64,000 nt of DNA from Streptomyces sp. PsTaAH-137 (GTDB lineage: Bacteria > Actinomycetota > Actinomycetes > Streptomycetales > Streptomycetaceae), in contig NZ_QLLY01000020.1 of assembly GCF_003259365.1 (NCBI RefSeq), positions 1 to 64,000 on the forward strand, written 5' to 3'. The notes beneath the pieces were generated by a model. That model did not search any database. It saw only the letters and a program-made list of their open reading frames with translations, and was not told the origin of the DNA. Below are positions 29,407-36,497 of the stretch, in pieces. How positions within the stretch are numbered: the stretch's first letter is position 1; each line of letters starts with the position of its first letter. A program made the translations under genes and the position numbers.

Positions 29407-29477
29407 GTCGCGGCGGGACGGCCGCGTGACGAAGCGCACCACCCCCCACGCGGTGAACGCCCGCTAACCTGCGGAGC

Positions 29478-30245
29478 ATGACCGCAACCCTCGAAATCGC
29501 CGACGGCGTGGGCACCATCACCCTGGCCCGTCCCCCGATGAACGCCCTGGACGTCGCCACCCAGGACCGCATCAAGGAACTCGCGGAAGAAGCCACGGCC
29601 CGGGACGACATCCGGGCCGTCGTCGTGCGCGGCAGCGAGAAGGTGTTCGCGGCCGGCGCCGACATCAAGGAGATGCAGGCCATGGACCACGCGGCCATGG
29701 TCGTACGGTCCCGCGCCCTCCAGGACTCGTTCACCGCGGTGGCCCGCATCCCCAAGCCCGTGGTCGCCGCGATCACCGGCTACGCCCTGGGCGGCGGCTG
29801 CGAGCTGGCCCTGTGCGCCGACTACCGGATCGCCGGTGAGAACGCCAAGCTCGGCCAGCCCGAGATCCTGCTCGGCCTGATCCCGGGCGCGGGCGGCACG
29901 CAGCGGCTGGCCCGCCTGATCGGCCCGTCGAAGGCCAAGGACCTGATCTTCACGGGCCGCCACGTGCGGGCCGACGAGGCGCTGCGGATCGGCCTGGTCG
30001 ACCAGGTCGTCCCGGCGGACGAGGTGTTCACCGCCGCCCACGCCTGGGCCGCGAAGCTGGCCCAGGGCCCGGCGATCGCGCTGCGCGCCGCGAAGGAGTC
30101 CGTCGACGCGGGTCTGGAGACGGACCTGGAGACCGGCCTCGCCATCGAACGGAACTGGTTCGCGGGCCTGTTCGCCACCGCCGACCGGGAGACCGGAATG
30201 CGCAGCTTCGTGGAGGAAGGTCCGGGCAAGGCGAAGTTCGCCTGA
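29478..30245 (+). CDS. Enoyl-CoA hydratase/isomerase family protein
   Basis: Cytoplasmic crotonase-fold enzyme, 255 residues, probably hydrating 2-enoyl-CoA in fatty-acid or amino-acid breakdown. The crotonase oxyanion-hole segments are present: AGADIKEM (residues about 57-64) and GYALGGGCELALCADYRIA; the first catalytic Glu position lies in the region before GQPEILLGLIPGAGGTQRL and the second Glu is in QPEILLG. Length and the KLGQPE/GGTQRL wording are those of authentic short-chain hydratases. It stands alone between the transpeptidases and the anti-sigma-like gene, with no other beta-oxidation gene near. Confidence 0.92.
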   Translation: MTATLEIADGVGTITLARPPMNALDVATQDRIKELAEEATARDDIRAVVVRGSEKVFAAGADIKEMQAMDHAAMVVRSRALQDSFTAVARIPKPVVAAITGYALGGGCELALCADYRIAGENAKLGQPEILLGLIPGAGGTQRLARLIGPSKAKDLIFTGRHVRADEALRIGLVDQVVPADEVFTAAHAWAAKLAQGPAIALRAAKESVDAGLETDLETGLAIERNWFAGLFATADRETGMRSFVEEGPGKAKFA

Positions 30246-30325
30246 CGGCCCTCGCGGACGGTGCGTCAATTCCCTTGCGGGCAAGCAGAGTTGATCACGT
30301 CCCCCGTTGGAGCGCATTATCCCTG

Positions 30326-30343
30326 CCTTAAGGGAACCTTAAG
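30326..30343. repeat. Two CCTTAAG direct repeats, 11-bp period
   Basis: CCTTAAG occurs at 30326-30332 and 30337-30343 in an otherwise unremarkable, relatively AT-rich intergenic stretch. A perfect palindrome CTGGCATATGCCAG follows at 30430-30443. Both could be regulator sites for the ATPase gene at 30521. Confidence 0.35.
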
Positions 30344-30446
30344 CGATCTGGGCCGGTGACGATCATCGACTGCCCGCGCGCGGTGAATCATTGCAGGTCA
30401 GACGGGCTGTAACAACCCTCTATCTGTCACTGGCATATGCCAGAAG

Positions 30447-30477
30447 AGCCCCCCGGAATGAGGCGTTCCGGGGGGCT
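30447..30477 (+). terminator. Terminator hairpin upstream of the anti-sigma-like gene
   Basis: A perfect 12-bp stem (AGCCCCCCGGAA and complement) with a 7-nt loop, followed by TTATTC, the most classical rho-independent shape in the window. It lies 201 nt past the enoyl-CoA hydratase stop, so it may end an untranslated RNA starting in between or a long 3' UTR. Confidence 0.8.
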
Positions 30478-30520
30478 TATTCAGCCGGAACGGTCCCACG
30501 GGCCCCGCTGGGCAGCCATC

Positions 30521-31033
30521 ATGGTGGGCATGGCGGGGCTTGAGGGTGTCGAACAGCCGCGGAGGCACGGCGGTGCGACCGCGGCGCGCTGGTCTCCCGC
30601 GGTGGAGGACGAGCACGCGCTGCGGGCGCTGGAGTTGTTCGGTAATCCGACCGAGGCGGAGGTGCCGCTGCCGTCGCGCCCGGAATCGGCGGCGACCGCG
30701 CGGCGGCTCGCCCAGGTCGTCATCCTCCGGCACTGGGGCCTCTCCCCGAAGATGACCGAGGACGCGGTCCTGCTCGTCTCCGAACTCGTCGGCAACGCGG
30801 TGCGGCACACCGGAGCCCGCGTCTTCGGCCTGCGGATGCTGCGCCGTCGCGGCTGGATCAGGATCGAGGTCCGCGATCCGTCCCGCGGCCTGCCCTGCCT
30901 CATGCCGGTCCATGAACTCGACGTCTCCGGGCGCGGCCTCTTCCTCGTCGACAAGATCTCCGACCGCTGGGGCGTGGATCTGCTGCCGCGCGGCAAGACG
31001 ACCTGGTTCGAGATGCGCGTCGCCGACCGCTGA
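30521..31033 (+). CDS. ATP-binding anti-sigma-factor-like protein (HATPase_c_2)
   Basis: About 170 residues with a GHKL ATPase domain of the RsbW/SpoIIAB type: N box VLLVSELVGNAVRHTG, G box IEVRDPSRGLP and GRGLFLVDKISDRWGVD. Streptomyces carry dozens of these; they bind sigma factors or anti-anti-sigma proteins, and some act as kinases. No sigma factor or antagonist gene lies beside it, so the partner is unknown. The start is either ATG 30521 or ATG 30530; the frame is open to 30437 but that part crosses the terminator hairpin at 30447-30477, so I exclude it. Confidence 0.85.
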   Translation: MVGMAGLEGVEQPRRHGGATAARWSPAVEDEHALRALELFGNPTEAEVPLPSRPESAATARRLAQVVILRHWGLSPKMTEDAVLLVSELVGNAVRHTGARVFGLRMLRRRGWIRIEVRDPSRGLPCLMPVHELDVSGRGLFLVDKISDRWGVDLLPRGKTTWFEMRVADR

Positions 31034-31059
31034 CCCCTGCCCCGCCCGTCCTGGAGACG

Positions 31060-31109
31060 CACGAAAGCCCCCGTTCTCGCCGTTGTGCGGCGCCGCGGGG
31101 GCTTTCGTG
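31060..31109 (+). terminator. Terminator after the anti-sigma-like gene
   Basis: A perfect 14-bp stem (CACGAAAGCCCCCG and complement) with a 22-nt loop begins 26 nt past the stop codon. Confidence 0.85.
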
Positions 31110-31344
31110 TGGTGCGCCGCGGACATGGGGGTGAGTTCCGCGGCGGCTGTGGACGACCGGCCCGGGTCAATGGAGGTCGTAGCACCGATCATGGCAGACG
31201 GGACCAGGAACGGCCAAATGAATCATTGGTGACAAGGGTCATCGGCCTCGCAAATAAAGGAAATGTGCAGACGGTGTTCAGCAATCATTAAGGCCCTCGG
31301 GTCGGTAGAAGGCTTTCGCCCCGGATCGCCCTTAAATAAGGCGG
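31110..31344. other. Intergenic region with lower GC and a possible 20-codon ORF
   Basis: The part from about 31200 to 31340 is noticeably richer in A and T than its surroundings and should hold the promoter of the lipoprotein pair. A tiny open frame runs from ATG 31170 (or 31191) to TGA 31230; GGAGG precedes the second ATG but at a long 14-nt distance. I do not call it a gene. Confidence 0.4.
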
Positions 31345-32130
31345 GTGACTCAGGCAGAACCGATCCGACGCCGCTCCGCCCTGCGCGCGGGAGCCGGACT
31401 CACCGCCGCTCTCGCCGCCGGCTGCGCCCCCGCCGAGCAGACCGACACCGCCACCAGCGCGCCGGCCCCGAAAGCCCACCGCACCGCCCCCGCCACCCGC
31501 GCCGCACCCGGCCCCCGCCGCTTCCCCGGGCAGCCGGCCCAGATCGCCCACGGCCCGCGCTCCACCGACCAGGTCGCCCTCACCTTCCACGGGCAGGGCG
31601 ACCCGGACGTCGCCCACGCGCTCCTGAAACAGGCGGAACGGGCCCGCGCCCGCATCACCGTCCTCGCCGTCGGCACCTGGCTCGACAAGCACCCCGACCT
31701 GGCCCGGCGGATCATCGACGGCGGCCACGACCTCGGCAACCACACCATGCGCCACATCGGCATCAGCGAGCTGCCCGAGGACGAGGCCCGCGCCGAGATC
31801 ACCGACTGCGCCGACCGCATCCGCCGCCTCACCGGCTCCATCGGCACCTGGTTCCGGCCCTCCCGCAACCGCACCGCCACCCCGCTCGTCGCCCGCCTCG
31901 CCCGCGGCGCCGGCTACCCGCACGTCCTCTCGTACGACGTCGACTCGCTCGACTACACCTCGCCGGGGCAGGAGGCCGTCGTCCAGAACGTCGTCTCGGC
32001 CGTGCGGCCCGGCTCGATCGTCAGCCTCCACTTCGGCTACGCGGACACGGTCAAGGCCCTGCCGACCCTCCTCGACCACCTCGACCGTCGCGGCCTGTCC
32101 GCGGTGACCTGTACGGAGCTGCTCTCGTGA
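31345..32130 (+). CDS. Polysaccharide-deacetylase-like lipoprotein with altered active site
   Basis: A 261-residue NodB-fold protein anchored as a lipoprotein (signal ends LAAGC at about residue 26), starting at GTG 31345. The fold motifs are recognisable: motif 2 is NHTMRH (both His kept), motif 4 is YDVDSLDY, motif 5 is SLHFG. Motif 1, normally TFDDG with the catalytic base and a metal ligand, reads TFHGQG, and motif 3 reads FRPSRN instead of RxPY. It may therefore be a non-catalytic glycan-binding form or use different chemistry. The next gene, a beta-propeller lipoprotein, overlaps by 4 bp (GTGA), so the two probably work together at the outer membrane face. Confidence 0.82.
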   Translation: MTQAEPIRRRSALRAGAGLTAALAAGCAPAEQTDTATSAPAPKAHRTAPATRAAPGPRRFPGQPAQIAHGPRSTDQVALTFHGQGDPDVAHALLKQAERARARITVLAVGTWLDKHPDLARRIIDGGHDLGNHTMRHIGISELPEDEARAEITDCADRIRRLTGSIGTWFRPSRNRTATPLVARLARGAGYPHVLSYDVDSLDYTSPGQEAVVQNVVSAVRPGSIVSLHFGYADTVKALPTLLDHLDRRGLSAVTCTELLS

Positions 32131-33308
32131 ACCTCACCCGCCGTACCGGCCTCCTGCTGACCGCCGCCGTCCTCGCCGCACTGACCGGCTGCGGCACCGA
32201 GACCGGCAGCACCGGGCGCACCACCCAGGGCGCGATCAAGGCCGTGAAGCCGGCCGTACCGAAGCGCCAGGCGGTGTACGGGCTGCCCGGGATGCCGCCC
32301 GTCCTCGACACCGAGGACGTCTACGCCGCCGACCGCCCGAACAAGCTCTCCCCGGTGGTCAAGGACTTCCCCTCCCGGATCTACGTCCCCAACACCGAGT
32401 CCGACACCGTCAGCGTCATCGACCCCAAGACGTTCAAGGTGACCGAGACGATCCGGGTCGGCCGCCAGCCCCAGCACGTCGTCCCCTCCTGGGACCTCAA
32501 GACGCTCTGGGTCAACAACGACAAGGGCAACACCCTCACCCCCATCGACCCGCGCACCGGCAAGGCGGGCGCCCCGGTCGACGTCCACGACCCGTACAAC
32601 CTCTACTTCACCCCCGACGGCAAGCACGCCGTCGTCATGGCCTCGCTCGACCGCGAACTGGTCTTCCGCGACCCGCACACCATGAAGATCCAGCACACCG
32701 AGCCGGTCTCCTGCTACGGCGTCAACCACGCCGACTTCTCCCTCGACGGCCGCTACTTCATCGTCAGCTGCGAGTTCAGTGGCGAACTGCTGAAGGTCGA
32801 CACCGCGAAGATGAAGGTGGTCGCCCAGCAGAAGCTCCCGTTCCACGGGGCGATGCCGCAGGACGTCAAGGTCTCCCCGGACGGCAAGCGGTTCTACATC
32901 GCCGACATGATGGCCAACGGCATGTGGGTGCTCGACGGCGACACCTTCGCCACCCCGAAGCTGCTGCCCACCGGCAAGGGCACCCACGGCCTCTACGTCA
33001 GCCGCGACTCCCGGGAGATGTACGTCTCCAACCGCGGCGAGGGCACGATCTCCGTCTTCGACTTCCCCGCGAACCGCCTCACGAAGAAATGGAAGCTCCC
33101 CCAGGGCGGCAGCCCCGACATGGGCGGCGTCTCGGCGGACGGCAACACCCTCTGGCTCTCCGGCCGCTACGACTCCGAGGTCTACGCGATCGACACCCGC
33201 ACCGGCGTCGAACTGGCCCGCATCCCGGTCGGCAACGGCCCCCACGGCCTCGCGGTGTACCCGCAGCCGGGCCGCTATTCGCTCGGTCACACGGGGATCT
33301 TCCGCTGA
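32127..33308 (+). CDS. YncE-type beta-propeller lipoprotein
   Basis: Exported 393-residue protein anchored by a lipoprotein signal (LLLTAAVLAALTGC). From about residue 85 it consists of seven blade-like repeats of the YVTN/YncE type: RIYVPNTESDTVSVIDPKT, TLWVNNDKGNTLTPIDPRT, HADFSLDGRYFIVSC, VKVSPDGKRFYIADM, GLYVSRDSREMYVSN, GVSADGNTLWLSG. Such propellers usually bind partners or ligands. The GTG start overlaps the stop of the deacetylase-like gene by 4 bp, indicating translational coupling. Two Cys in the middle (VSCYGVNHADF, IVSCEF) could form a disulfide. Confidence 0.88.
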   Translation: MNLTRRTGLLLTAAVLAALTGCGTETGSTGRTTQGAIKAVKPAVPKRQAVYGLPGMPPVLDTEDVYAADRPNKLSPVVKDFPSRIYVPNTESDTVSVIDPKTFKVTETIRVGRQPQHVVPSWDLKTLWVNNDKGNTLTPIDPRTGKAGAPVDVHDPYNLYFTPDGKHAVVMASLDRELVFRDPHTMKIQHTEPVSCYGVNHADFSLDGRYFIVSCEFSGELLKVDTAKMKVVAQQKLPFHGAMPQDVKVSPDGKRFYIADMMANGMWVLDGDTFATPKLLPTGKGTHGLYVSRDSREMYVSNRGEGTISVFDFPANRLTKKWKLPQGGSPDMGGVSADGNTLWLSGRYDSEVYAIDTRTGVELARIPVGNGPHGLAVYPQPGRYSLGHTGIFR

Positions 33309-33321
33309 CCGTGCCGGACGC

Positions 33322-33352
33322 TTGAGTCTCCACCCGCTGGAGGGCTCAGACT
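33322..33352 (+). promoter_or_regulatory. MerR-type promoter with 19-bp spacer and operator dyad
   Basis: A -35 TTGAGT (33322-33327) and a -10 CAGACT (33347-33352) are separated by 19 bp, the over-long spacing characteristic of promoters activated by MerR regulators. The spacer holds a dyad, CTCCA-CCCGC-TGGAG (33328-33342). Transcription would begin at about 33359-33360, at the ATG of the MerR gene, predicting a leaderless mRNA and autoregulation. Confidence 0.75.
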
Positions 33353-33359
33353 CCTTGGC

Positions 33360-34277
33360 ATGACCGACGAACGACCCCGGTTGCTCACGATCGGAGAGCT
33401 GGCCCGCCGCGCCGGACTCACGGTGCGCACCATCCGCTACTGGTCCGACGAGGGCGTCCTGCACCCCGTCACCCGCAGCGACGGCGGCTACCGGCTCTAC
33501 GACGCCGAGTCGGTGGCCCGCCTGGAACTGATTCGCACCCTGCGCGAGCTGGGCCTCGGCCTGGACGACGTACGCAAGGTGCTGGCCGGGGAGCGGGACA
33601 TCGCCTCGGTGGCCGCCGCCCACGTGGTGGCCCTCGACGCGCAGATCCGGGTGCTGCGGCTGAACCGCGCGGTGCTGTCGACGGTCGCCCAGCGGAATTC
33701 GAGCGCCGAGGAGATGGCCCTGATGAACAGACTGGCACGGCAGTCCACCGCCGAACGCAAGCGCATCATGGACGAGTTCGCCGAGGAGATGCTGCACGGC
33801 CTGGACACCGTCGACCCGGCGGTGCAGGAACGGATGCGCGGCATGAGCGCCGGGCTGCCCGACGACCCGACCCCCGAACAGGCCGACGCCTGGATGGAGC
33901 TGGCCGAACTCCTCCAGGACCCCGGATTCAAGGCACGGATGCGCCGGGCCGCCGAGTACAACGCCGCCGACCGCGGCCCCGACGACCAGGCCGGCCGCTC
34001 GATGTGGTTCCTCAAGAAACTGGTCACCCTCGCCGGGGACGCCGTCCGCGCGGGCACCGACCCGGCCTCGCCCGAGGCCGACGGCGTGCTGTGCGACCTG
34101 CTCGGCCCGGACGCCGACCGCGCCGCGGTCCTGGACCGGCTGCTCGCCACCATGGACGACAAGGTCGCCCGCTACCGCGAACTGCTGTCCGTGCTGAAGG
34201 GCTCGACCGCACAGCCCGCGCACCGTCCGGAGTTCGCCTGGGTACTGGCTGCACTCCGGGCCCACCCGGCCGGTTAA
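33360..34277 (+). CDS. MerR family transcriptional regulator with large C-terminal domain
   Basis: DNA-binding regulator of 305 residues. The N-terminal winged helix is clear (LTIGELARRAGLTVRTIRYWSDEGVL, then RSDGGYRLYDAESVARLELIRTLRELGLGLDDV), followed by a dimerisation helix (about residues 75-115). The remaining ~190 residues are mostly helical and far longer than in metal-sensing MerR proteins, and contain no CxxC-type metal site, so an organic or drug ligand is more likely (TipA/BmrR-like logic; inference). It appears to be transcribed from a 19-bp-spacer promoter directly upstream with the start codon at or next to the transcription start. No obvious target operon adjoins it. Confidence 0.92.
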   Translation: MTDERPRLLTIGELARRAGLTVRTIRYWSDEGVLHPVTRSDGGYRLYDAESVARLELIRTLRELGLGLDDVRKVLAGERDIASVAAAHVVALDAQIRVLRLNRAVLSTVAQRNSSAEEMALMNRLARQSTAERKRIMDEFAEEMLHGLDTVDPAVQERMRGMSAGLPDDPTPEQADAWMELAELLQDPGFKARMRRAAEYNAADRGPDDQAGRSMWFLKKLVTLAGDAVRAGTDPASPEADGVLCDLLGPDADRAAVLDRLLATMDDKVARYRELLSVLKGSTAQPAHRPEFAWVLAALRAHPAG

Positions 34278-34332
34278 TCTGACCTCCGTCAATACGGCAA
34301 CACGAGCAGTACGTAAACGAGGGGTGGTCCCG

Positions 34333-34548
34333 GTGGCGAGCATCGAGGAAGCACGCAAGGCGTTCGACCGGTTCGACGCGGACGGCGACGGCTTCATCAC
34401 GGCGGCCGAGTACAAGAGCGCCATGGCGCAGATGGGCGACTTCAACGTCACCGAGTCGGTGGCCGAGGTCCTCATCGCCCGGCAGGACACCGACGGCGAC
34501 AAGGTGCTGTCCTTCGACGAGTTCTGGGCCAACCTGAACAAGGCCTGA
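34333..34548 (+). CDS. Small EF-hand calcium-binding protein
   Basis: Cytoplasmic protein of 71 residues made of one EF-hand pair: loops DADGDGFITAAE (about residues 14-25) and DTDGDKVLSFDE (about 53-64), each with acidic residues at positions 1, 3, 5 and 12. This matches the small calmodulin-like CabB-type proteins of Streptomyces. The GTG at 34333 is chosen because GAGGGG lies 8 nt before it; the GTG at 34324 would be too close to that site. It is followed by a hairpin and then convergent leuA. Confidence 0.92.
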   Translation: MASIEEARKAFDRFDADGDGFITAAEYKSAMAQMGDFNVTESVAEVLIARQDTDGDKVLSFDEFWANLNKA

Positions 34549-34570
34549 GCACCGGGATACCCACCGCGCC

Positions 34571-34605
34571 CGCCGGGCCGGGACCACACGGATCCCGGTC
34601 CGGCG
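34571..34605. terminator. Bidirectional terminator between EF-hand gene and leuA
   Basis: A 13-bp stem (CGCCGGGCCGGGA and complement, one G-T pair) with a 9-nt loop sits 22 nt past the EF-hand stop and 11 nt past the leuA stop. Confidence 0.8.
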
Positions 34606-34616
34606 GACGCGTGTGC

Positions 34617-36320
34617 TCAACCCTCCGTCGCGGCGGCCCGGTTCACCGCCGACAGCACCGCCCCGACGGACGCGGCCAGCACCGAGGTGTGCCGCGCCGC
34701 GCCCCATGCGCGCGCCCGTCCCACCCGGCAGCGCGCGTAGGCGACGGCCTCGCCGCCCGAGCCGGCGCCGAGGGCGTGCTGGGCGAAGGACTCGATGTCG
34801 GCGTCCACCCCCGCGGCGCGCAGCGCGTCGCCGAAGGCGGCCAGCGGACCGTTGCCCTTGCCCTCCAGCTCCCGGCGCTCGCCGTCGACCTCCACGGTGC
34901 AGGCGAAGTGATGCACCTCCGCGCCGTCCCGCCGGGCGGCCCAGTCGACCAGGCGCACCGGCCCGCCGGCGTCCAGATAGCCGTCCCGGAACAGCGCGTA
35001 CAGCTCGTCCGGGCCCGCCTCGCGCCCGCTCGCGTCGGTCGCCTCCTGGACCGCCCGCGCATACTCGGGCCGCATCTCCCGCGGCAGGTCGATGCCGTGG
35101 TGCTCCCTCAGCAGATACGCCATTCCGCCCTTCCCCGACTGGGAGTTGATCCGGATGACGGCCTCGTACGAGCGCCCGAGATCGGCCGGGTCCACCGGCA
35201 GGTACGGCACCTCCCACGGCCCGTCCGGGTCCGCGGCACGGTGTGCGAAGCCCTTGCTGATCGCGTCCTGGTGGGTGCCGGAGAACGCCGTGTGGACGAG
35301 GTCGCCCGCGTACGGGTGGCGGGGGTGCACGGGCAGCTGGTTGCAGTGCTCGACCGTCTCGCGCACCGCGTCGATGCCGGAGAGGTCCAGCTTCGGATCG
35401 ACGCCCTGCGTGTACAGGTTCAGGGCCAGGGTCACCAGATCGACGTTGCCGGTGCGCTCGCCGTTGCCGAACAGACAGCCCTCCACCCGCTGCGCGCCCG
35501 CGAGCAGGGCCAGTTCGGCGCAGGCGACCCCGGTGCCGCGGTCGTTGTGCGGGTGCACGGAGAGGATCACGGAGTCGCGCCGGGCCAGGTTCCGGTGCAT
35601 GTACTCGATCTGGTCCGCGTAGACGTCCGGGGTCGCGGTCTCGACCGTCGTCGGCAGATTGTGCGTGACCGGCCGGTCCGGGCTCGCGTCCCACAGCTCG
35701 GTCAGCCCGTCGCAGAGCTCCAGGGCGAAGTCCGGCTCGGTCAGGTTGAAGGTCTCCGGCGCGAACTGGAACCGGATGTGCGCGTCCCCGCGGGCGTGCG
35801 CGAGCCGGGCCATGCGGGTGCCCGCCTCCCGGACCAGGGCCAGGATCTCCGCGCGGGTCCGGCCCAGCACCACGTCCCGCCAGACCGGCGACGTCGCGAC
35901 GTACAGATGGACGACCGCGCGCGGCAGCCCCTCGATGCTCGCGAAGGTGCGCTCGATCAGGTCCGGCTTCGCCGGGGTGAAGACGACCGGGGTCACGTCG
36001 TCCGGGACGGCGCCGCTCGTGACGAGCTGCCGTACGAAGTCGAAGTCCGTCCGGCTGGCGGACGGGTAGCCGACCTCGATCTCCTTGAAGCCGGTCCGCA
36101 CCAGCAGTTCGAAGAAGCGCCGCTTGCGCGCGGCGTCCATCGGCTCGGCCAGCGCCTGGTTGCCGTCGCGCAGATCGACCGGCACCCAGAGCGGGGCCTC
36201 GGTGATCCGCCGCCCCGGCCAGCCCCGCTCCCGTACCGGCGGGGCGGCGACGCGTTCGTGATGGGGGCGGTAGCGGTGGAACGGCATGGGGGAGGGGGTC
36301 TGTGGATTCCAGCGGTACAT
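34617..36320 (-). CDS. leuA: 2-isopropylmalate synthase
   Basis: Condenses acetyl-CoA with 2-ketoisovalerate, the first committed step of leucine synthesis. The 567-residue product has the HMGL-like TIM barrel with VDLRDGNQAL (metal-binding Asp) and SVHPHNDRGTGVACAELALLAGA (metal His pair), followed by GCLFGNGERTGNVDLV, and a C-terminal LeuA allosteric domain (from about residue 440: EVHHFACTVEVDGERRELEGKGNGPLAAF) for leucine feedback inhibition. The ATG at 36320 has AAGGA about 8 nt upstream; an in-frame ATG at 36362 lies inside the attenuator hairpin and is rejected. Expression is controlled by the leader described at 36362-36478. Confidence 0.95.
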   Translation of the reverse strand: MYRWNPQTPSPMPFHRYRPHHERVAAPPVRERGWPGRRITEAPLWVPVDLRDGNQALAEPMDAARKRRFFELLVRTGFKEIEVGYPSASRTDFDFVRQLVTSGAVPDDVTPVVFTPAKPDLIERTFASIEGLPRAVVHLYVATSPVWRDVVLGRTRAEILALVREAGTRMARLAHARGDAHIRFQFAPETFNLTEPDFALELCDGLTELWDASPDRPVTHNLPTTVETATPDVYADQIEYMHRNLARRDSVILSVHPHNDRGTGVACAELALLAGAQRVEGCLFGNGERTGNVDLVTLALNLYTQGVDPKLDLSGIDAVRETVEHCNQLPVHPRHPYAGDLVHTAFSGTHQDAISKGFAHRAADPDGPWEVPYLPVDPADLGRSYEAVIRINSQSGKGGMAYLLREHHGIDLPREMRPEYARAVQEATDASGREAGPDELYALFRDGYLDAGGPVRLVDWAARRDGAEVHHFACTVEVDGERRELEGKGNGPLAAFGDALRAAGVDADIESFAQHALGAGSGGEAVAYARCRVGRARAWGAARHTSVLAASVGAVLSAVNRAAATEG

Positions 36321-36361
36321 CGGACGCGTCCTTCGCGGTCGACGGATGACGACCGGCAGCA

Positions 36362-36384
36362 CGGCACCCCGCGGCGGGGTGCCG
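36362..36384 (-). terminator. leuA attenuator terminator hairpin
   Basis: A perfect 10-bp stem (CGGCACCCCG and complement) with a 3-nt loop between the leader peptide stop and leuA. Its promoter-proximal part (complement of 36369-36379) can instead pair over 11 bp without mismatch with the end of the leader peptide coding sequence (36396-36406), giving an antiterminator. A wider GACCGGCA/TGCCGGTC pairing can also enclose it. Confidence 0.8.
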
Positions 36385-36390
36385 GTCGCG

Positions 36391-36435
36391 TCAGGCCCCG
36401 CCGCGGCTGCCGAGAAGAAGGAGTCCGCGCATCAT
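36391..36435 (-). CDS. leuL: Leucine leader peptide of leuA
   Basis: A 14-residue ORF, MMRGLLLLGSRGGA, with four consecutive Leu codons (CTC CTT CTT CTC), ends 71 nt before leuA. Two of the four are CTT, a rare codon in this genome, which suits a stalling sensor of charged leucyl-tRNA. Stalling on the Leu codons would leave 36396-36406 free to pair with the hairpin and prevent termination; complete translation would cover that segment and let the terminator form. It starts 6-7 nt after the predicted transcription start, so initiation is nearly leaderless. Confidence 0.85.
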   Translation of the reverse strand: MMRGLLLLGSRGGA

Positions 36436-36448
36436 GAACACGGTCGGT

Positions 36449-36478
36449 AGACTAGCCACACCTCAGCTCCTCAGACAA
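36449..36478 (-). promoter_or_regulatory. leuA promoter
   Basis: On the minus strand, -35 TTGTCT (36478-36473) and -10 TAGTCT (36454-36449) are separated by 18 bp. Transcription would start near 36442, just before the leader peptide. The -35 lies inside one copy of the 14-bp direct repeat at 36467-36495. Confidence 0.65.
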
Positions 36479-36495
36479 GTACTCCTCAGACAAGT
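36467..36495. repeat. 14-bp tandem direct repeat between leuA and the FadR-type regulator gene
   Basis: CTCCTCAGACAAGT occurs at 36467-36480 and again at 36482-36495, a 15-bp period with no mismatch. The first copy covers the leuA -35 and the second ends 2 nt before the regulator's GTG, so a bound protein would affect both genes. The most obvious candidate is the adjacent FadR-subfamily regulator. Confidence 0.75.
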
Positions 36496-36497
36496 TG

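Noticed and set aside
36320..36362. Start of LeuA at ATG 36362
   Set aside because: It lies in the attenuator hairpin and has no ribosome site; ATG 36320 has AAGGA at good distance and fits family length.
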